Assembly: GCA_900073065.1 (NCBI GenBank)
Contig: FJOG01000076.1
Span: forward strand, 51,027-115,026
DNA length: 64,000 nucleotides
DNA from: Phialocephala subalpina
Lineage: Eukaryota > Ascomycota > Leotiomycetes > Helotiales > Mollisiaceae
Direction of reading: 5' to 3'
Both the position numbers and the translations under genes were made by a program. Positions 1 to 12,100 of the stretch are shown piece by piece. Under the pieces are notes generated by a model. The model had not been told where the DNA came from. It saw only the letters and a list, made by a program, of their open reading frames with translations, and did no database searches. How positions within the stretch are numbered: position 1 is the first letter of the stretch; each line of letters begins with the position of its first letter.

Positions 1-28
1 ATCTGTGATCCGCGTACATTCTTTCAAA

Positions 29-1402
29 ATGCTTTCTCACGTTGCCATTGCATCCCTCCTCACCGTCGTCTCGGCGCACCAAAACTTCCACCAATTCTGG
101 GTCAACGATGTCACTCCGGGATACCAAGTCGCGATCCGAATGCCTCCTTCCAACAGCCCGGTGGTACGTCCCCTTTGCACGTCTTTCAATCCTCGCTGAA
201 CTCTCCCAGACAGATGTGACCTCCAACGATATCGCCTGCAACGTCAACGGAAACAATGTCCCATCAGGTGTCGCGACAGCCGCTGCCAACGAAGGTGATT
301 CCATCAAGGTTCAATGGGACAGCTCATCCCACCCCGGACCCATCACACACTTCCTCTTCGGACCTGTCACCAATGCTTCAATGGCGACTGGTGTTGGTTC
401 TTGGGTCAAGATTGACGAGTTCGATTCTGACAATGGAACATGGGCCAACGCAATCATGGAGGCTCAAAATATGACCTATACCTTCAACCTTCCCACTGGT
501 CTGGCGAGTGGTGACTACCTCCTGCGATCAGAGATGTTGGCGCTTCACGGCTCGCAGACCCTTGGTGGAGCCCAATTCTACATCGGATGTGCTCAGCTCA
601 CCATCACGGGTACCGCTGGAGATTCTTGTAGCCCAAGCATTCAATTGCCAGGTGCATACAACAAGACTGCCGATGACATATACATCCCCAACTTCTACAA
701 TGGTGAGTCCGGGATACCTGCTTGCTTCTCAGATACTGACTTCACGCAGGCTTCGACATCTCGACCTACACCGCACCCGGAGGGGCTGTCGCGACATGCG
801 GAACTGGATCTGGTGGCGCATCTGTCGTTGCTTCGAGCTCAGCCGTGCCCACCTCTGCACCTGTCAACTCAGTCTCATCTGAAGCCGCTGTTTCCACCTC
901 AGTAATCGCATCATCATCCGAGATTGCCGTCTCTTCAGCTGTTCCATCTACCTCCGAAGCTGTCGCATCGTCTTCCATCCTCTCCACCTCAACTGCCAAC
1001 CTCGCCGCAGTCACTAGTGCTCCATCCACCAACGGCACTGCCTCTCGCACCAAGTCAGCCTGCAAAGCCAAAACGTCTAGTCTCGCTGCCTTGAGCGGCG
1101 CCGCCTCAGCTGCTCCCACCATGTCCAAGTCTGCTTGCAAGAACAAGTCAAAGACCGCATCTGCAACCAAGCCAATCCTATCCAGCGGCGCCACCCAAGT
1201 GCAAATCCAGACTTCAACTTCCGCAGTACCAACTACTCTCCAAACCATCGCCGCATCAACCTCATCTGCACCTGTCTCAACGTCCACCGCTTCAGCAGAG
1301 TTGGTTCCATCCGGAACTACCCTCGACAACCTTATGTCTTGGATCTCCTCATTCTACTCAGCCAATAAGGGCACATCGTACACCGGAAGTACGTCAGCTT
1401 AA
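29..1402 (+). CDS. AA9 lytic polysaccharide monooxygenase with Ser/Thr-rich tail
   Basis: Secreted copper enzyme that oxidatively cleaves cellulose or related beta-glucans. Exons 29-163, 210-702 and 750-1402 (introns 46 and 47 bp, GT-AG) give 426 residues. The signal peptide ends ...VVSA at residue 16, so mature residue 1 is His17, the first ligand of the copper histidine brace. His86 in the HPGP motif is the expected second ligand. His158 and Tyr169 in AQFY fit the second-sphere His and axial Tyr of AA9. The catalytic domain covers about residues 17-235. The rest is a long Ser/Thr/Ala tail with two short Lys/Cys patches (SACK) and a final segment LDNLMSWISSFYSAN; no CBM1 is seen. The short C-terminal segment may be a conserved tail module, but this is not certain. 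The splice junction restores the typical PVTDVTSNDI sequence. The neighbour at 1631 runs the other way. Confidence 0.93.
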
Positions 1403-1630
1403 GCATTTCATGTCTCGAGGCCTCGTTGGGAGCATTTTGATCACAAGTTCGATCGGTAGAAGTGGATGTGTGGTCTCATTGCTACGCGATGAATTCTTGT
1501 ATATATTTACTTTTTCATGTACAAACATTTGGAAATGACTGGGTACACAACCCTCGAGCGACCAATTCAAAACTTCCTGTTCAATCGTGCTTCAAATTAA
1601 GACTGTTCCTCCCCTAAACATCGAGTGATC

Positions 1631-2528
1631 TCAACCCCGTCCTGTTACCTGCATAAGCTTTACTCTCACATAAAGTTTCAAACTCACCTTGACACCAGTC
1701 GGCTCAAAGCTGTCAATGAGCTCACTCCGGTAGATCAAATACGGATTCCCTTTCACTTCCGTGCTCAACTTCTCCACCATTCCATACTGCGCTGCTGACC
1801 TCCCTGGAAAGTTTTCCGTGTCCTGCGTGGCTGCTTGTGTCAACGCCATCCTTTTCTCCTGCACACTGCTTCGAACGTATTTCAAATATGGAGGGTTTCC
1901 AGGGCTGATAACATTGTCAGCTGCCAATATGGCCCCCTTGCTGATCAAACCAAGGGACTCGCAAAGCTTCAAGTCGGTGGTGTATGCTGGCTTGTAGTGA
2001 TCCAAGAACATCATGTCAATATTCTTGATCTTTCCATCATCGCAAAGTTGTTGAATACCCTCATCACTCGGTCCAACGATGACCTCCACGATGTTGCTCA
2101 ACCCCGTAAAGTCAATCAGAGCCATGATGTTCTTCGCGAACTTCGGACTCCTTTCCAATGAGAAGTATCTCTTCCCACCAGATGATCGAACAGCATCACC
2201 GAAGAGAATCGTCGAGTACCCACAGTACCCTCCTAGCTCGAGCATGACATTTGGTCTCCTTTCCTTGATGATATCTGTCACGATCTTGCCTTTATCCTCC
2301 CCAACATTCATCAAGTACTTCTTGGTTCGCGCATATTCATCGATTCCTTTCAGTACAGCAGCTGGAGACCCACATAATTCTGGTTTACTTGTGATGAATT
2401 CGACCAGTTCTTCTTCTCGACCATCATCAAACTCCCACGTGTCAGTCTATTGCATGGAAGTTGAGGTGACGACTTACAAATGTTTCCTCTTGATTGGCGT
2501 AAGCCTTGGATTCGTCAAACAACGGCAT
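1631..2528 (-). CDS. catechol O-methyltransferase-type SAM methyltransferase
   Basis: Class I SAM-dependent O-methyltransferase of the COMT type. Exon 1 is 2528-2478 (MPLFDESKAYANQEETF), followed by a 46 bp intron, then 2431-1631; about 283 residues. SAM motif I is ELGGYCGYST at residues 82-91. The Mg-binding and catalytic set of COMT is visible as LDHYK (Asp and Lys) and ADN (Asp, Asn). Near the C-terminus an in-frame 39 nt GTGAGT...GCAG stretch (about 1650-1688) may be a tiny intron, which would give a 270-residue protein ending GVKVTGRG; both forms are open. The gene is head-to-head with the sugar-phosphate cyclase at 3452 and could methylate its product. However, the cyanobacterial mycosporine methyltransferase is, as recalled, of the CCoAOMT-like kind, so the substrate is inferred from context only. 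Confidence 0.85.
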
Positions 2529-3451
2529 GCTGTAATGATTTCTCGGAGCTCTGTATTGCATCTGTGAGAGCTGAGATTTTGAATTGAATGCCGGCCTCTC
2601 GTGTTCGTATTTCAATTGCAAAAGAATGAGCTAGTTCGAGGAAATCGCGCGAAGGGAGGAGGCCACAACCTTCCGATGGGAACTGCCAGAGACCGTTCTT
2701 TTGACCGAGGACGTTTGCGAGCACGCAATTGATCAATTCTTTAGGAGCTGGAAATCAAGGAATAGTAGCCGGGAATCAGTTTCTCCAAGTCCTGAGGTCA
2801 TGATTCTAAAGATTTTACAGCTGCATCATCATTTTTAGCTTCACGCCGCTGCATGGTGTCAGCTAGCCGGAGACGCCTCCACGCTTGCTAGTGCATTAGT
2901 CTCGACCACGATGTGGGGAAGAGGGGCCGTCTGCCCTAGTGCATTTTCGAAAATGCGCCAAGTGGGATGCGATCCTCCTTGACCCCAATTTTGAGCCGCA
3001 TCCCCTCTGCAGCTGATCGCCATCTGAGATTCACTATTCTTCGTATATCTCCTTTCATTAGATGCCCCATACAACCGTCTCGCACGAAAGATATCGGGCT
3101 CAGATAGTTCAAGCCAGGTACAAGACCGTGTTGCCAAGGTTGGGATTCTTTCTCAAATCCCCTTTACCCGTCTGCTGGGAAGTCTGAGCCGTTCATTTGT
3201 CAATTGAGGACTCCAGACTAGCAAGCTCAGGTACCTTTGACTCACTAGTACCTTAGACACTATACCTCCGTCTAGGATCTAGGACGAGAGTAATCTAGTC
3301 AGGTCATGATGTGAGCATTAACAAGTCGTCACTGAGTATTGATATAACTAGTTAAATCAACAGATCTCCTCTGCCCCCTTCCTGCTCGCAAGCTCCTCAC
3401 ATTCAACACGATTTTCTATCCCTCTCTTGAATTTGAAATCACACTTCCAAC
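2529..3451. promoter_or_regulatory. shared upstream region of methyltransferase and cyclase
   Basis: No gene is supported here. The region lies between two divergent genes and must hold both promoters, which would suit co-regulation. The stretch just before the cyclase start (about 3360-3450) is pyrimidine-rich, as is common in fungal promoters. No specific binding site is claimed. Confidence 0.4.
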
Positions 3452-5020
3452 ATGTCGGGCCTCAAAGCCACAGTCTCCGAAACCAAGGCCTCTTCAGGTC
3501 ACGTCGGCTTCCATGTCGAGGGTTACGAGAAGATTGAATATGACTTCACCTTCATTGACGGAGTCTTCGATCTCAACAACTCCAATCTTGCTAATTGCTA
3601 TAAGAGATGGAAGAGATGTCTTGCCGTAACCGACTTGAACATCTACAACATCTATGGCTCGAAGATGGAGAACTACTTTGAACATTATGGTCTGGAACTC
3701 AAGATTCACAAGACCAAGATCGGAGAGAAGGCCAAGACCATGCCAACTCTCCTAAGCATTGTTGATGCAATGAACGAGTTTGGCATCTACTGCAAAGTTT
3801 GTACTCTGGCCAAGGCACTCCGCCACTTTTGAATTGATACTGAACATTTATAGGAACCAGTGTTGGTCGTCGGCGGTGGACTTGTCACTGATGTTGCTGG
3901 GTAAGTTTCTCCTGTGCGGCGAGCTCAAGACATTCTCGCTTCCGTTTACATGACAATTTTTCGATCTTCATTTGCTAACGATCTTTCCAGCTTTGCTTGT
4001 GCAGCATATCGACGCAACACGAACTTCATTCGAGTACCCACCACTGTCATCGGCTTGATCGATGCTTCTGTCTCCATCAAAGTTGCTGTCAACTATGGTG
4101 AAATGAAGAACAGGCTAGGAGCTTACCATGCACCAATCCACACCTTCCTCGACTTTACCTTCCTTCGAACACTTCCAACTGCACAGATCCGAAACGGTTT
4201 CGCAGAGTTGATCAAGATCTCAACATGCTCTCACCTCGATACGTTCAACTTACTAGACAAGTACTGCGAGCAGCTCATTGAGAAGTCGTTCGGCCGTGCT
4301 GATGGGTCTTCAAAGGAGCTCATCGAGGCTGCCGATAAGATCAACAGGGAAGGCATCCATGAGATGTTGAAGCTCGAAACTCCCAACCTCCATGAGATTG
4401 GCCTCGACCGTGTCATCGCTTACGGACACACCTGGTCTCCTCTCCACGAACTAGTCCCAAAGACTCCATTGCGTCACGGCCATGCCATCTCCATTGACAT
4501 GGCATACTCTGCCACACTTGCCAATGATCGAAAGTTGATCACAGATGCCGAGCACCGACGCATTCTCAACCTTTTCTCCCGTGCTGGTTTGTCTATGGAT
4601 CACCACCAGTTCAACGAAGAAATCCTGGCGAAGGCCACTTCAGCTATCCTTAAGACTCGTGATGGTCTGCTTCGTGCTGCTGTTCCCAATCCCATCGGCA
4701 CTTGTACTTTCCTGAATGACGTCTCCGCCGAGGAGATGAACTCCGCTCTTCGAAGACACAAACAGCTGATGAAGGAGTATCCCCGTAATGAAGAGGGTCT
4801 TGAGGCATATGTTGATGCTTCAGACACTGGATATACTGAGAATACCAAGATGGAGGAGGAGAGGGTACTGGAGGCTGCTGCAAAGAAGGCTGGAAATCTA
4901 AATTGTGCAAATGGAATTGGCAAGATGGCTACTGGTCACGCGGCTCCAACCAACAATCCTTCTGATGGCTCGAGAGGACATGCGGTCAAGGGTATCGCCG
5001 CACCTGCTGATGGTCAATGA
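3452..5020 (+). CDS. desmethyl-4-deoxygadusol synthase-like sugar phosphate cyclase
   Basis: Dehydroquinate-synthase-fold cyclase, expected to turn sedoheptulose 7-phosphate into desmethyl-4-deoxygadusol, the core of mycosporine sunscreens. Exons 3452-3796, 3854-3900 and 3991-5020 (introns 57 and 90 bp) give 473 residues. Seen: the NAD-binding GGG at 122-124 (VVGGGLVTDVAG), VPTTVIGLIDAS at 146-157, KNRLGAYHAP at 170-179, and the metal triad Glu203 (FAELIK), His277 (GHTWSP) and His293 (RHGHA). KNRLGAYHAP and GHTWSP match my memory of the DDGS subgroup rather than dehydroquinate or EEVS-type cyclases; an alignment would settle this. The length is normal for the family, and about 80 residues at the end are low-complexity. 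No broken frame is seen. The methyltransferase lies divergently upstream and the NRPS-like gene converges from downstream. Confidence 0.88.
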
Positions 5021-5362
5021 GATAGCTTCATGGAAATTTTGTATTAAAATATAATCGAAAATTTCATGTTAGGCATTGATAAACAAAGATTTGATTCACT
5101 GACTGCTATGGATATGCAGCACCATATGTGGCCTTCAACTGTGGTGAGAAAATATCCGTTCTGTCAAATGTGAGCTTCGCCATGAAATTTGTCACACTTG
5201 GTTGAGGGTGAGTGTTGCCTCGCTCCCTTGAAATTAGTCTTGACTCAAGCCTTGGGAAAAGTTTTGTTCAAGTCAAAGTCCGATGCGCCTAGAACATTAT
5301 ACCTCTCGAAGTATGATCCAGTCAATAAATGCTTTGACTGCATTTCATTCACGAAGGTACTT
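5021..5362. other. intergenic, convergent 3' ends
   Basis: AT-rich 3' flanks of the cyclase and the NRPS-like gene. Nothing else is seen. Confidence 0.5.
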
Positions 5363-8300
5363 CTATGACTCTTTGCGCATTTCCGCTTCCAGCCAACACC
5401 AAATCTTCTTCACGAGAGTCTTGTCAACAGGTGTAACTGAGCGCATGGCTTTTGAACTTCCCACTGCATTCCCAACCTCGAAGCGAACCTCCTCCTCCTC
5501 CTCCTTTTCGCTCTGTCCATGTCGACTCCCCCTCTTCCAAAGCCAGAGCAGGTTCTTGGCAGGGTGATCTTCGACTTTCTCGAGCTTTTCTAGCCACACG
5601 TCCGGATTGACAATATCAAACTTCCTCGGACCGATCTCCTGAATCCATGAAAGGAGGTCCATCCAAGATGTCTCGGTCAAATTGTTCACGACATGAAACA
5701 CCGGACAAGACTCCCCTAAATTCTCTCGAAAGGTATCACTCAATAAAATATCGACGACAGCTTGAGCAGCAACGTCAAGTGGGAGCCAACTCAACTTGTC
5801 CTGTCTTCGAGGAAGACATCCCACGAGCTCCACAGTACTCAGCATCATCGGCCAAGCTTCACTCATATTCCACACCCCGTTATCCGCATCGCCAGTCAAT
5901 TGTCCGATACGCAATACTTTGATTCGTCCTGCCATATCCTCTTGCTTTGAGGCCACCGAACATATTGCCTCAGCAACCCACTTGCTTTGTGAATAGCCCA
6001 AAGAATCTGCATCTGCTGGAGACGATGAAACTGTTTCCAGTATGGCAAGTGGATGATTTTTGCCAAGGACGCTGGCGGTGCTAGAGCAGAATGAAAGTTG
6101 TGCGGGGTATTTGCAGGATCTCACCAAGTTGAGTAGGTGGTTGAGGCTGGTGAGGTTGTCATCGAAGGATCTGAGTGGAAGCGAGAAGTTGACATTCCAT
6201 GCGGCCTCCAAAAGTCAGAGTTGTTTGTGGAGACGTGCGCGAACCAACGAATGCTTACATGAATGACATGCGTGAGCCTAGACTAGAGCATGCTCAGTAC
6301 TTCATACGAGACACCCAGGTCTGATCGTTCCAACTGAGCAGGTATACATCGTATCTTATCGTCGGTCCTTGACAGTGGGTTCTTCCTCCGCTTAGTCAAG
6401 CTTTCAGATACTCTTGACTTGGCACTCTTTTCATCAGGGGCTCGAACCAGACAGATGATGTCCGAGACTGAAGCATCATGGCGAATTGTGTCGAGGATAT
6501 GAGCACCAAGAGCACCAGTCGTTCCTGTGAGTAGCTAGATCTGATTAGCATTCCGCCGATATATGAAATGGACCGCCTACCACCACTAATCGCGAATTCC
6601 GATCAACTTCTTCCAGCAAATCGCCATTCTCAACAATCTTAAATCTCTCAGACAGAAAGTATTGCTGCACGAGATCGAACATCTGTTCTTCGTCATTGTG
6701 TGACTCTTTCCCTTTTCCGTTTCTAGTATCCAAGATATATTGAGAAAGCCTAGAATATTAGCACACACGATTTCCCCAAATACATGCATGTGGGAAAGCA
6801 AACCTCTCTATACTACCACAATCATAGACGACGTTCCAAGGTAAGGGTTCCAGTTCTGGTAAGAGCCTCTGGTCAATAAGTTAATCGCTGATCCTCCATA
6901 TTGTCCATGACTTACTATTTGGAGAAGTGATCTGATTTGAGTGCAGTTCGCAGAATCAACGCCACTCTTGTAGAAGTCCGCATGGTCATCTAGCATGGGT
7001 TCCTCAAGCACAGCATTGACAATCTCTCGAACCAGAGACTTGATATCCTGATCACTCGAGATCCCCTTGCGATCAACTTCCTGTCCAAGCCTTGCATACA
7101 CCTGCTCAATCTCTCCAGAAAATCTCATCTCAGCAGCAGCGCGAAGTAGAGTTCCTTTGCTACTTCGTTCAAGAGCGGGCAGGCCAGGACCAAGGATCAG
7201 AAGCATATTCCTGGACAATCTTGTGTGACTCTGGCCTTTGGAGTTCACTTCCGTCACCACTCCCCAAATCTCGTCCTCGAGAAAGGGTTGCCTCTTGGAT
7301 GCAGTTGTCTTTGGAAAGATTAGGGCTCCCGGAACTTGCTTGCCAGATCCAAGACCAACACTTCTTTGATGCTAGGAGACCTGGAACTGATTTCTTCCCC
7401 AATGGGAGCAGGATCAAACTTCTTCCCCGTCAACAAAGTAATTTGACTATCGCTTCTGCTATGGTATCTCCACACGTTTGGACTTGTTGGATGCGGCTCG
7501 AAGAGATCGCTTGTGGCAAAGCTTCCATCCGATCGATTCCTCTTCGCTATGTGCGGCCATTCCGGGAGGACAACCAGCTCATGCAGCCCCAAGCCCCCGG
7601 ATTGATCTGACTGCCTCTCGAAACGGATAAGTTCTTTGCTGGTGGGAGGAAGACGCAAGTATTGCCAGTCCTTGTCGCTTTCGTAGTTACGGTGAGAGGA
7701 GAGCAGCAATCCACATTCTGCGCTCCCGAATCGAGAAGCCAAATTCACTCCTTTTGAAACTAGGTCATCTCCGAGTTTGGTAGGAAGAGCAGCACCACCA
7801 ACTCCAACAATATCCATTTCTTGCAGCATCTTCACTCCAGATGCATCCTCCGCGAGCATTTGCAGCACGTATGGGACGCTTGAGAAGTACTTCACAGGAG
7901 GAACCGACATTATTTTGCTGGCATGTTTGGATGAAGCTTCGAGACATGACAGGACGGTTTTGTTGGTAATAGGACATTTGTTTGCCGGGAACAGCCAAAT
8001 CAAGGCATTGCTCGTCCAGGCTCGGAAGCAATCAGCAACTCCCCCGTGATACAGCGGAGTCGTGGTGAACGTAGCAGCATCGGCACCATCGAGGGACGGT
8101 AGAACACCTACACCACCGCGATGGGTTTGGGAGATCGGCTTTGGTAGTCCAGATGAGGTTCCAGATGTATGATGAATGTACGCTATGTCTGCTTCGTCCG
8201 CCTTGAAGGTTGATAGGAAAGTTTTTGACTTTTCCACGAAAGCACGAGTAGCGAGTCCTTCAGCTTGCCAGGGAATCGGCGTGATAGTCAAATGTCCTGA

Positions 8301-8899
8301 GTGCAAGGCAGCAGATGAAGCAAGCTCTCTGTATGCTTCGTCGTAGACCAGAAAAACGGCGTCACATGATTGACACAAGTGAGAGATGGCTTCTGGTTGA
8401 CATTGTGGGCTGTTCCTCCATCAGTTGAGTCCATAGTTCTGAACACACTATGGTTAATTGATTCTGCTTACGCAAGAAGCAAGACTGCAATACCAGCACG
8501 CATCAATCCCAGCCAAGTCAAGAGGAAGTCGAGTGAGCTTGCACAGAGGAGTGCCACACATTTTGTTGATCCATCTGTGTCTCTGCTCCTGATGGTTTGT
8601 GTGAGCTCCGAGGCAGCCGCGACTGAGCAATTGCGAAGGTCCTCGAAGGCTGATCGGGTTAGCAATTGATGTGTTTAAAGGTCACGTGAATACCTACTCA
8701 AGAGCTCGCAGCCCCATTCCTGGTCTCCATCCCGTGGGGCGGGAAACCCACAAGCCAAATTTTCCCCGTGGTCTACCGCTTGTTTATCGATGAGTTCATC
8801 GACGGTTCTAAACTTGGTAGGAGCAAGTTGAGCTGCTTGCCCAAGGGTGCATGTGAAGTAGTTCAAGGAATGTTGGTCGGATGTGCTGTTCCCAGACAT
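5363..8899 (-). pseudogene. NRPS-like A-T-R enzyme (adenylation, carrier, thioester reductase), interrupted
   Basis: Conceptual product of about 1075 residues that would activate a carboxylic or amino acid, hold it on a carrier domain and release it reductively as aldehyde or alcohol. Exons: 8899-8698, 8649-8472, 8409-6916, 6868-6804, 6749-6581, 6534-6259, 6205-5363; all junctions are GT-AG. Adenylation domain: IHHTSGTSSGLPK (A3), RFGSAECG (A5), LLTGKKFDPAPI. Carrier: DFYKSGVDSANCTQIRSLL with the 4'-phosphopantetheine Ser. Reductase: LLTGTTGALGAHIL (NADPH loop) and YSQSKWVAE (catalytic Tyr/Lys). Two lesions: one base missing near 7351-7353, where the frame jumps from VLVLDLAS to GSGKQVPGAL, and an in-frame TAG at 6283-6285 just before THVIHAAW. 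Exon phases only close if one base is added, which confirms the shift. Either a recent pseudogene or sequence error. Confidence 0.85.
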
Positions 8900-9225
8900 G
8901 TTAGGCCCTTTCCTGCAGAGGATCTTGTGATATGAGATGAGCTTTCCTGTAGCTTCAGAAGCTCAGATAATCCAAAAAATCGAGACGAAGCATTTATCGC
9001 GAGTTTAGTTGCTGAAATCGAAACGTCATGATTTAGATTCCTCTCGCTAGTCTATCCAAGAGGTCCACATGACTTCAGGAGGGACGAAGTAGGGAATGAC
9101 ACATAGTTTGAAACTGTTAAAAACCTAAAAACTTCGTGCAAAGTTGAATTCGAGCGGAATGAAATCAGAACTTTAAATGTTGAACCGAATTACTGAAAGT
9201 GGAGGACAGAACATCTCTCGTGTTC
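8900..9225. other. intergenic
   Basis: Upstream region of the NRPS-like gene and 3' flank of the ankyrin-type gene. No gene or clear signal is seen. Confidence 0.4.
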
Positions 9226-11561
9226 TCAATCTAGCGCAATGTCCCATGAACCTGGCATTGTTGGTGAACGCTCGCACATATTCCAAAAATCGCCTACAAA
9301 CTCGTCTGATGGCTCAGACCACCAAAGCTTCCAGTCAGATGGAAATTTGGATGGTTCGAATGCAATCAGGCGTAAAGCGCCATAGGATTGGTTGGCCGCC
9401 TTTGATGTCTTCGTGCAGCGTCCAGTCTTCCATTTAATCTGATATCGATGAAAGTCCTTGTGGAGGAGTCCAGAAATACACAATTGCCTCTCTTCTTTTC
9501 CGTACGCAAGAATATCGATTCCGGTCTCTTGCAAGTCCATGAGCCACACTTGAAGGAATTTGAACAATGCTTCAACCGCTTTAGATGAAGAGCCATCCCA
9601 AAGACCAATCAAAGTACTGAAGCCTGTGAGCATAGGTGTGAGTCCCAGGTTAGATATCGAGTGGACATCGTTGTTCTTAAGATTCAGGTCACGCAGCAAT
9701 GACCTCCAGCCATTTCTCGAAAAGAGTTCCTTCTCCAAGGGGTTTTGTGGAGACTCAAATCCTTCATCGAGATACTTGGTATGCTTTTCCCATTGCTGGA
9801 CCTCATAAGCAAACCCTCCCAATCGTGATGCCGTACGATGCAATAGAGTGATGTTGTTAGCGTCCTTGAATTGCAAGGCAGTACCGATGGCAGTTTCTGC
9901 GAGTGCTGCTCGAACCAGTGCTGGTGCATTATGTTGTGTGTTTCTTGCGATATTTATTGCAAGTTGAACGTGCTCCTCGGTCGTATGCAAGTAACCATCG
10001 CACTGGGTAATCAACCAAACCAATACCTCTTTACGGCCATAGAAGAAACATCTGGTGTTGATATCGTTGTTAGAGGTGTCAAATATGTCCTCTTCTTCCC
10101 GTTGATAGAGTAACCTCACGATTTCGAATACTGCAGCTCCTTGGTAGAATGACATCCATCCACCATAGTACAAGACTTCTTTTAGGACCGACCTGCGAAT
10201 GTTAGACCAACCCACAGGAAGGGAAAGTATCATACAGTACCCGAATCTGGTGTGATCTGTGCGTGCTCCACTTTGAAGAAGCCAACGGCACAAATCGACA
10301 TGGCCATTTTTTGCAGCAATCTATTGCATCATAAGCAGGCATACCTAACAGTGTGCAATTGGAGATTGCTCTCATTCAACTCACAGACAATAGTGTATCG
10401 CCGTCCTCGGTTTGGTCAGACAGAGCGGCAGCTCTCTCCGTTATCATGTGCCGTAGCTTCGATAGCGATCCTTGCTTCGCATACAAGAATTGTTCTGACT
10501 TGCTAGAAATGACATTGTATACTGCGAGCTGACAAGTCCATCCTAGGTCAGCCCTGTACCAGCGAAACTCCCAAGTTTTGTAGCTGGACCATATTGGAGC
10601 GTGATACCGAGCCACAATATGGGACTGCACGCCCCAATCTTTATGCTGGGTGAAAGCTTTGCGTTTTCGGTGTTGTTGCTTCGAGAGCTCGACAGATCCC
10701 AAGATAGGGACTTCAAGATGCCTTTCCAGTCTTGTGGTCCACATCAATAGCATAGAGGGATTTCTGAAGATGGTCTGGATGAAAAGGGTTGACAAGTGAG
10801 GTAATTTGGTGTCCATGACAGTGGTCGAAAAACATATAATCAGGAGGACCGTGAACAAATTTAGCTGGGTCGGCTCTTGAAGCGCAAAACAAAAGATGAT
10901 CAGTATCAGAGACGAGACCGAAACTTCAGAGACTGTCAAAGACTTGTTATGTTGGGTTGGATGTGGAATTTTCGCATCTTTCTCGTCCGCAATCTTTCGT
11001 GCCGATTTGGCTTGTAAAGGCTCTGCTGGCAACATCGAGGAAATCGACTGAAGTTGCATTTGTAAAAGGGCTCTGTGGCCCGGGTCAGTTTCTGGCTAGC
11101 GTTGGCTTAGATTTCTGTAGCATTCACCTAGTGTAACTTTGGTGCGCAAGTGACAGGATATGAGTAGCTCTTTTCAACTTTGATCTGTACCGCTTGAGTT
11201 GATCCTGCTTGTAGACAACTTTTAGCGCTGCGCGGTGTTTGCGAAACGTGCTTTTAGTGGAGGATCGATAGTTCAGACTTTCCACCAAGTCGTGGAGCTC
11301 TCTCGCGCCTTCTCTGCAAATCACGAGACTGTGATGAAGAAGATTATTGTTGAAAGCTGTGTCAGGCAAGCGTCTGTGAGTATACTCCTGTTCGAGATCG
11401 CAGAGAATGGAATTGATGAACTCCAGATCCCGGATGATTGAAGCTATCTCAACAGGAGCATCTTTTATCTCATCCCAGTAGCTTTTCAACTTTATGATAC
11501 CCTGAGCGACTTGGCTGGTGAGCTGGGCGATACCGGCGAGGATTCCAAGGGCTTCGGCCAT
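9226..11561 (-). CDS. fungal STAND-type N-terminal domain protein with ankyrin-like repeat
   Basis: Exons 11561-11128, 11072-10385, 10320-10241 and 10192-9226 (introns 55, 64 and 48 bp) give 722 residues. The first about 145 residues (MAEALGILAGIAQLTSQVAQ...) are the helical domain found at the start of fungal NLR/STAND and related proteins (helo-like, PF17111 kind). An ankyrin-like unit GDTLLS-IAAKNGHVDLCRWLL forms only after splicing at 10384/10321. No NACHT or NB-ARC P-loop is seen. A hydrophobic, oddly composed segment at about 10830-10930 (SSLILIIFCF, FTVLLIICFS) may mark an unmodelled intron or a past frameshift. The remainder up to residue 722 is Trp-rich and unrecognised. A role in recognition or incompatibility is only a family-based guess. 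The start is the ATG that begins the recognised domain. Confidence 0.65.
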
Positions 11562-12100
11562 GACGGTGGAATGTTTTTGGACCCAGATTCTAGGTATTCC
11601 GTTTCTAGTCAGCGTGTTCGAAGTGGAAATATTGGGTGCGAGGCTCAAGATACGTGCCCAGGCACACCGCATGATCTGATTCGCACAGCCTTCCGCTACA
11701 AGTTCCGTGATCGCAGTCCGCCTACGAAGGTGCCTCGTCGACCTCAGCTGAAAATCAAAAACTTCAGAAGGCGCCACATCCATTACCAGAACTTCCGGAA
11801 GCTACTTATTTGATCGGATGAGGCAGTGAGGCAGACAGGCGCAACGAGAATACAATCACGATTAAAATGAGTCACGTGAAAGATGGATTCTCCAATGTGG
11901 GCTTATATCTACAATACGGGCAAGAGTCCATGCAATAATAGCCGTAGTTGGATAAAAGTAAAGGCAAGACGCGGGGTATCAAACGACTCGGACCAAATTC
12001 CACAGAAAACAGGAGAGAACGACGGAAGGAAATGTAGCCGACCTCGTGCTCCCACGATGGTAAGGGGTATCATGAATTCACTACTCACTACATACCAAAA
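11562..12100. other. intergenic
   Basis: Upstream of the ankyrin-type gene and 3' of the helicase gene. A GTCACGTGA box lies near 11871. No gene is supported. Confidence 0.4.

Noticed and set aside
766..1329. Long minus-strand frame opposite the LPMO tail
   Set aside because: Mirror of the repetitive Ser/Thr/Ala codons of the LPMO; no motif or start context.
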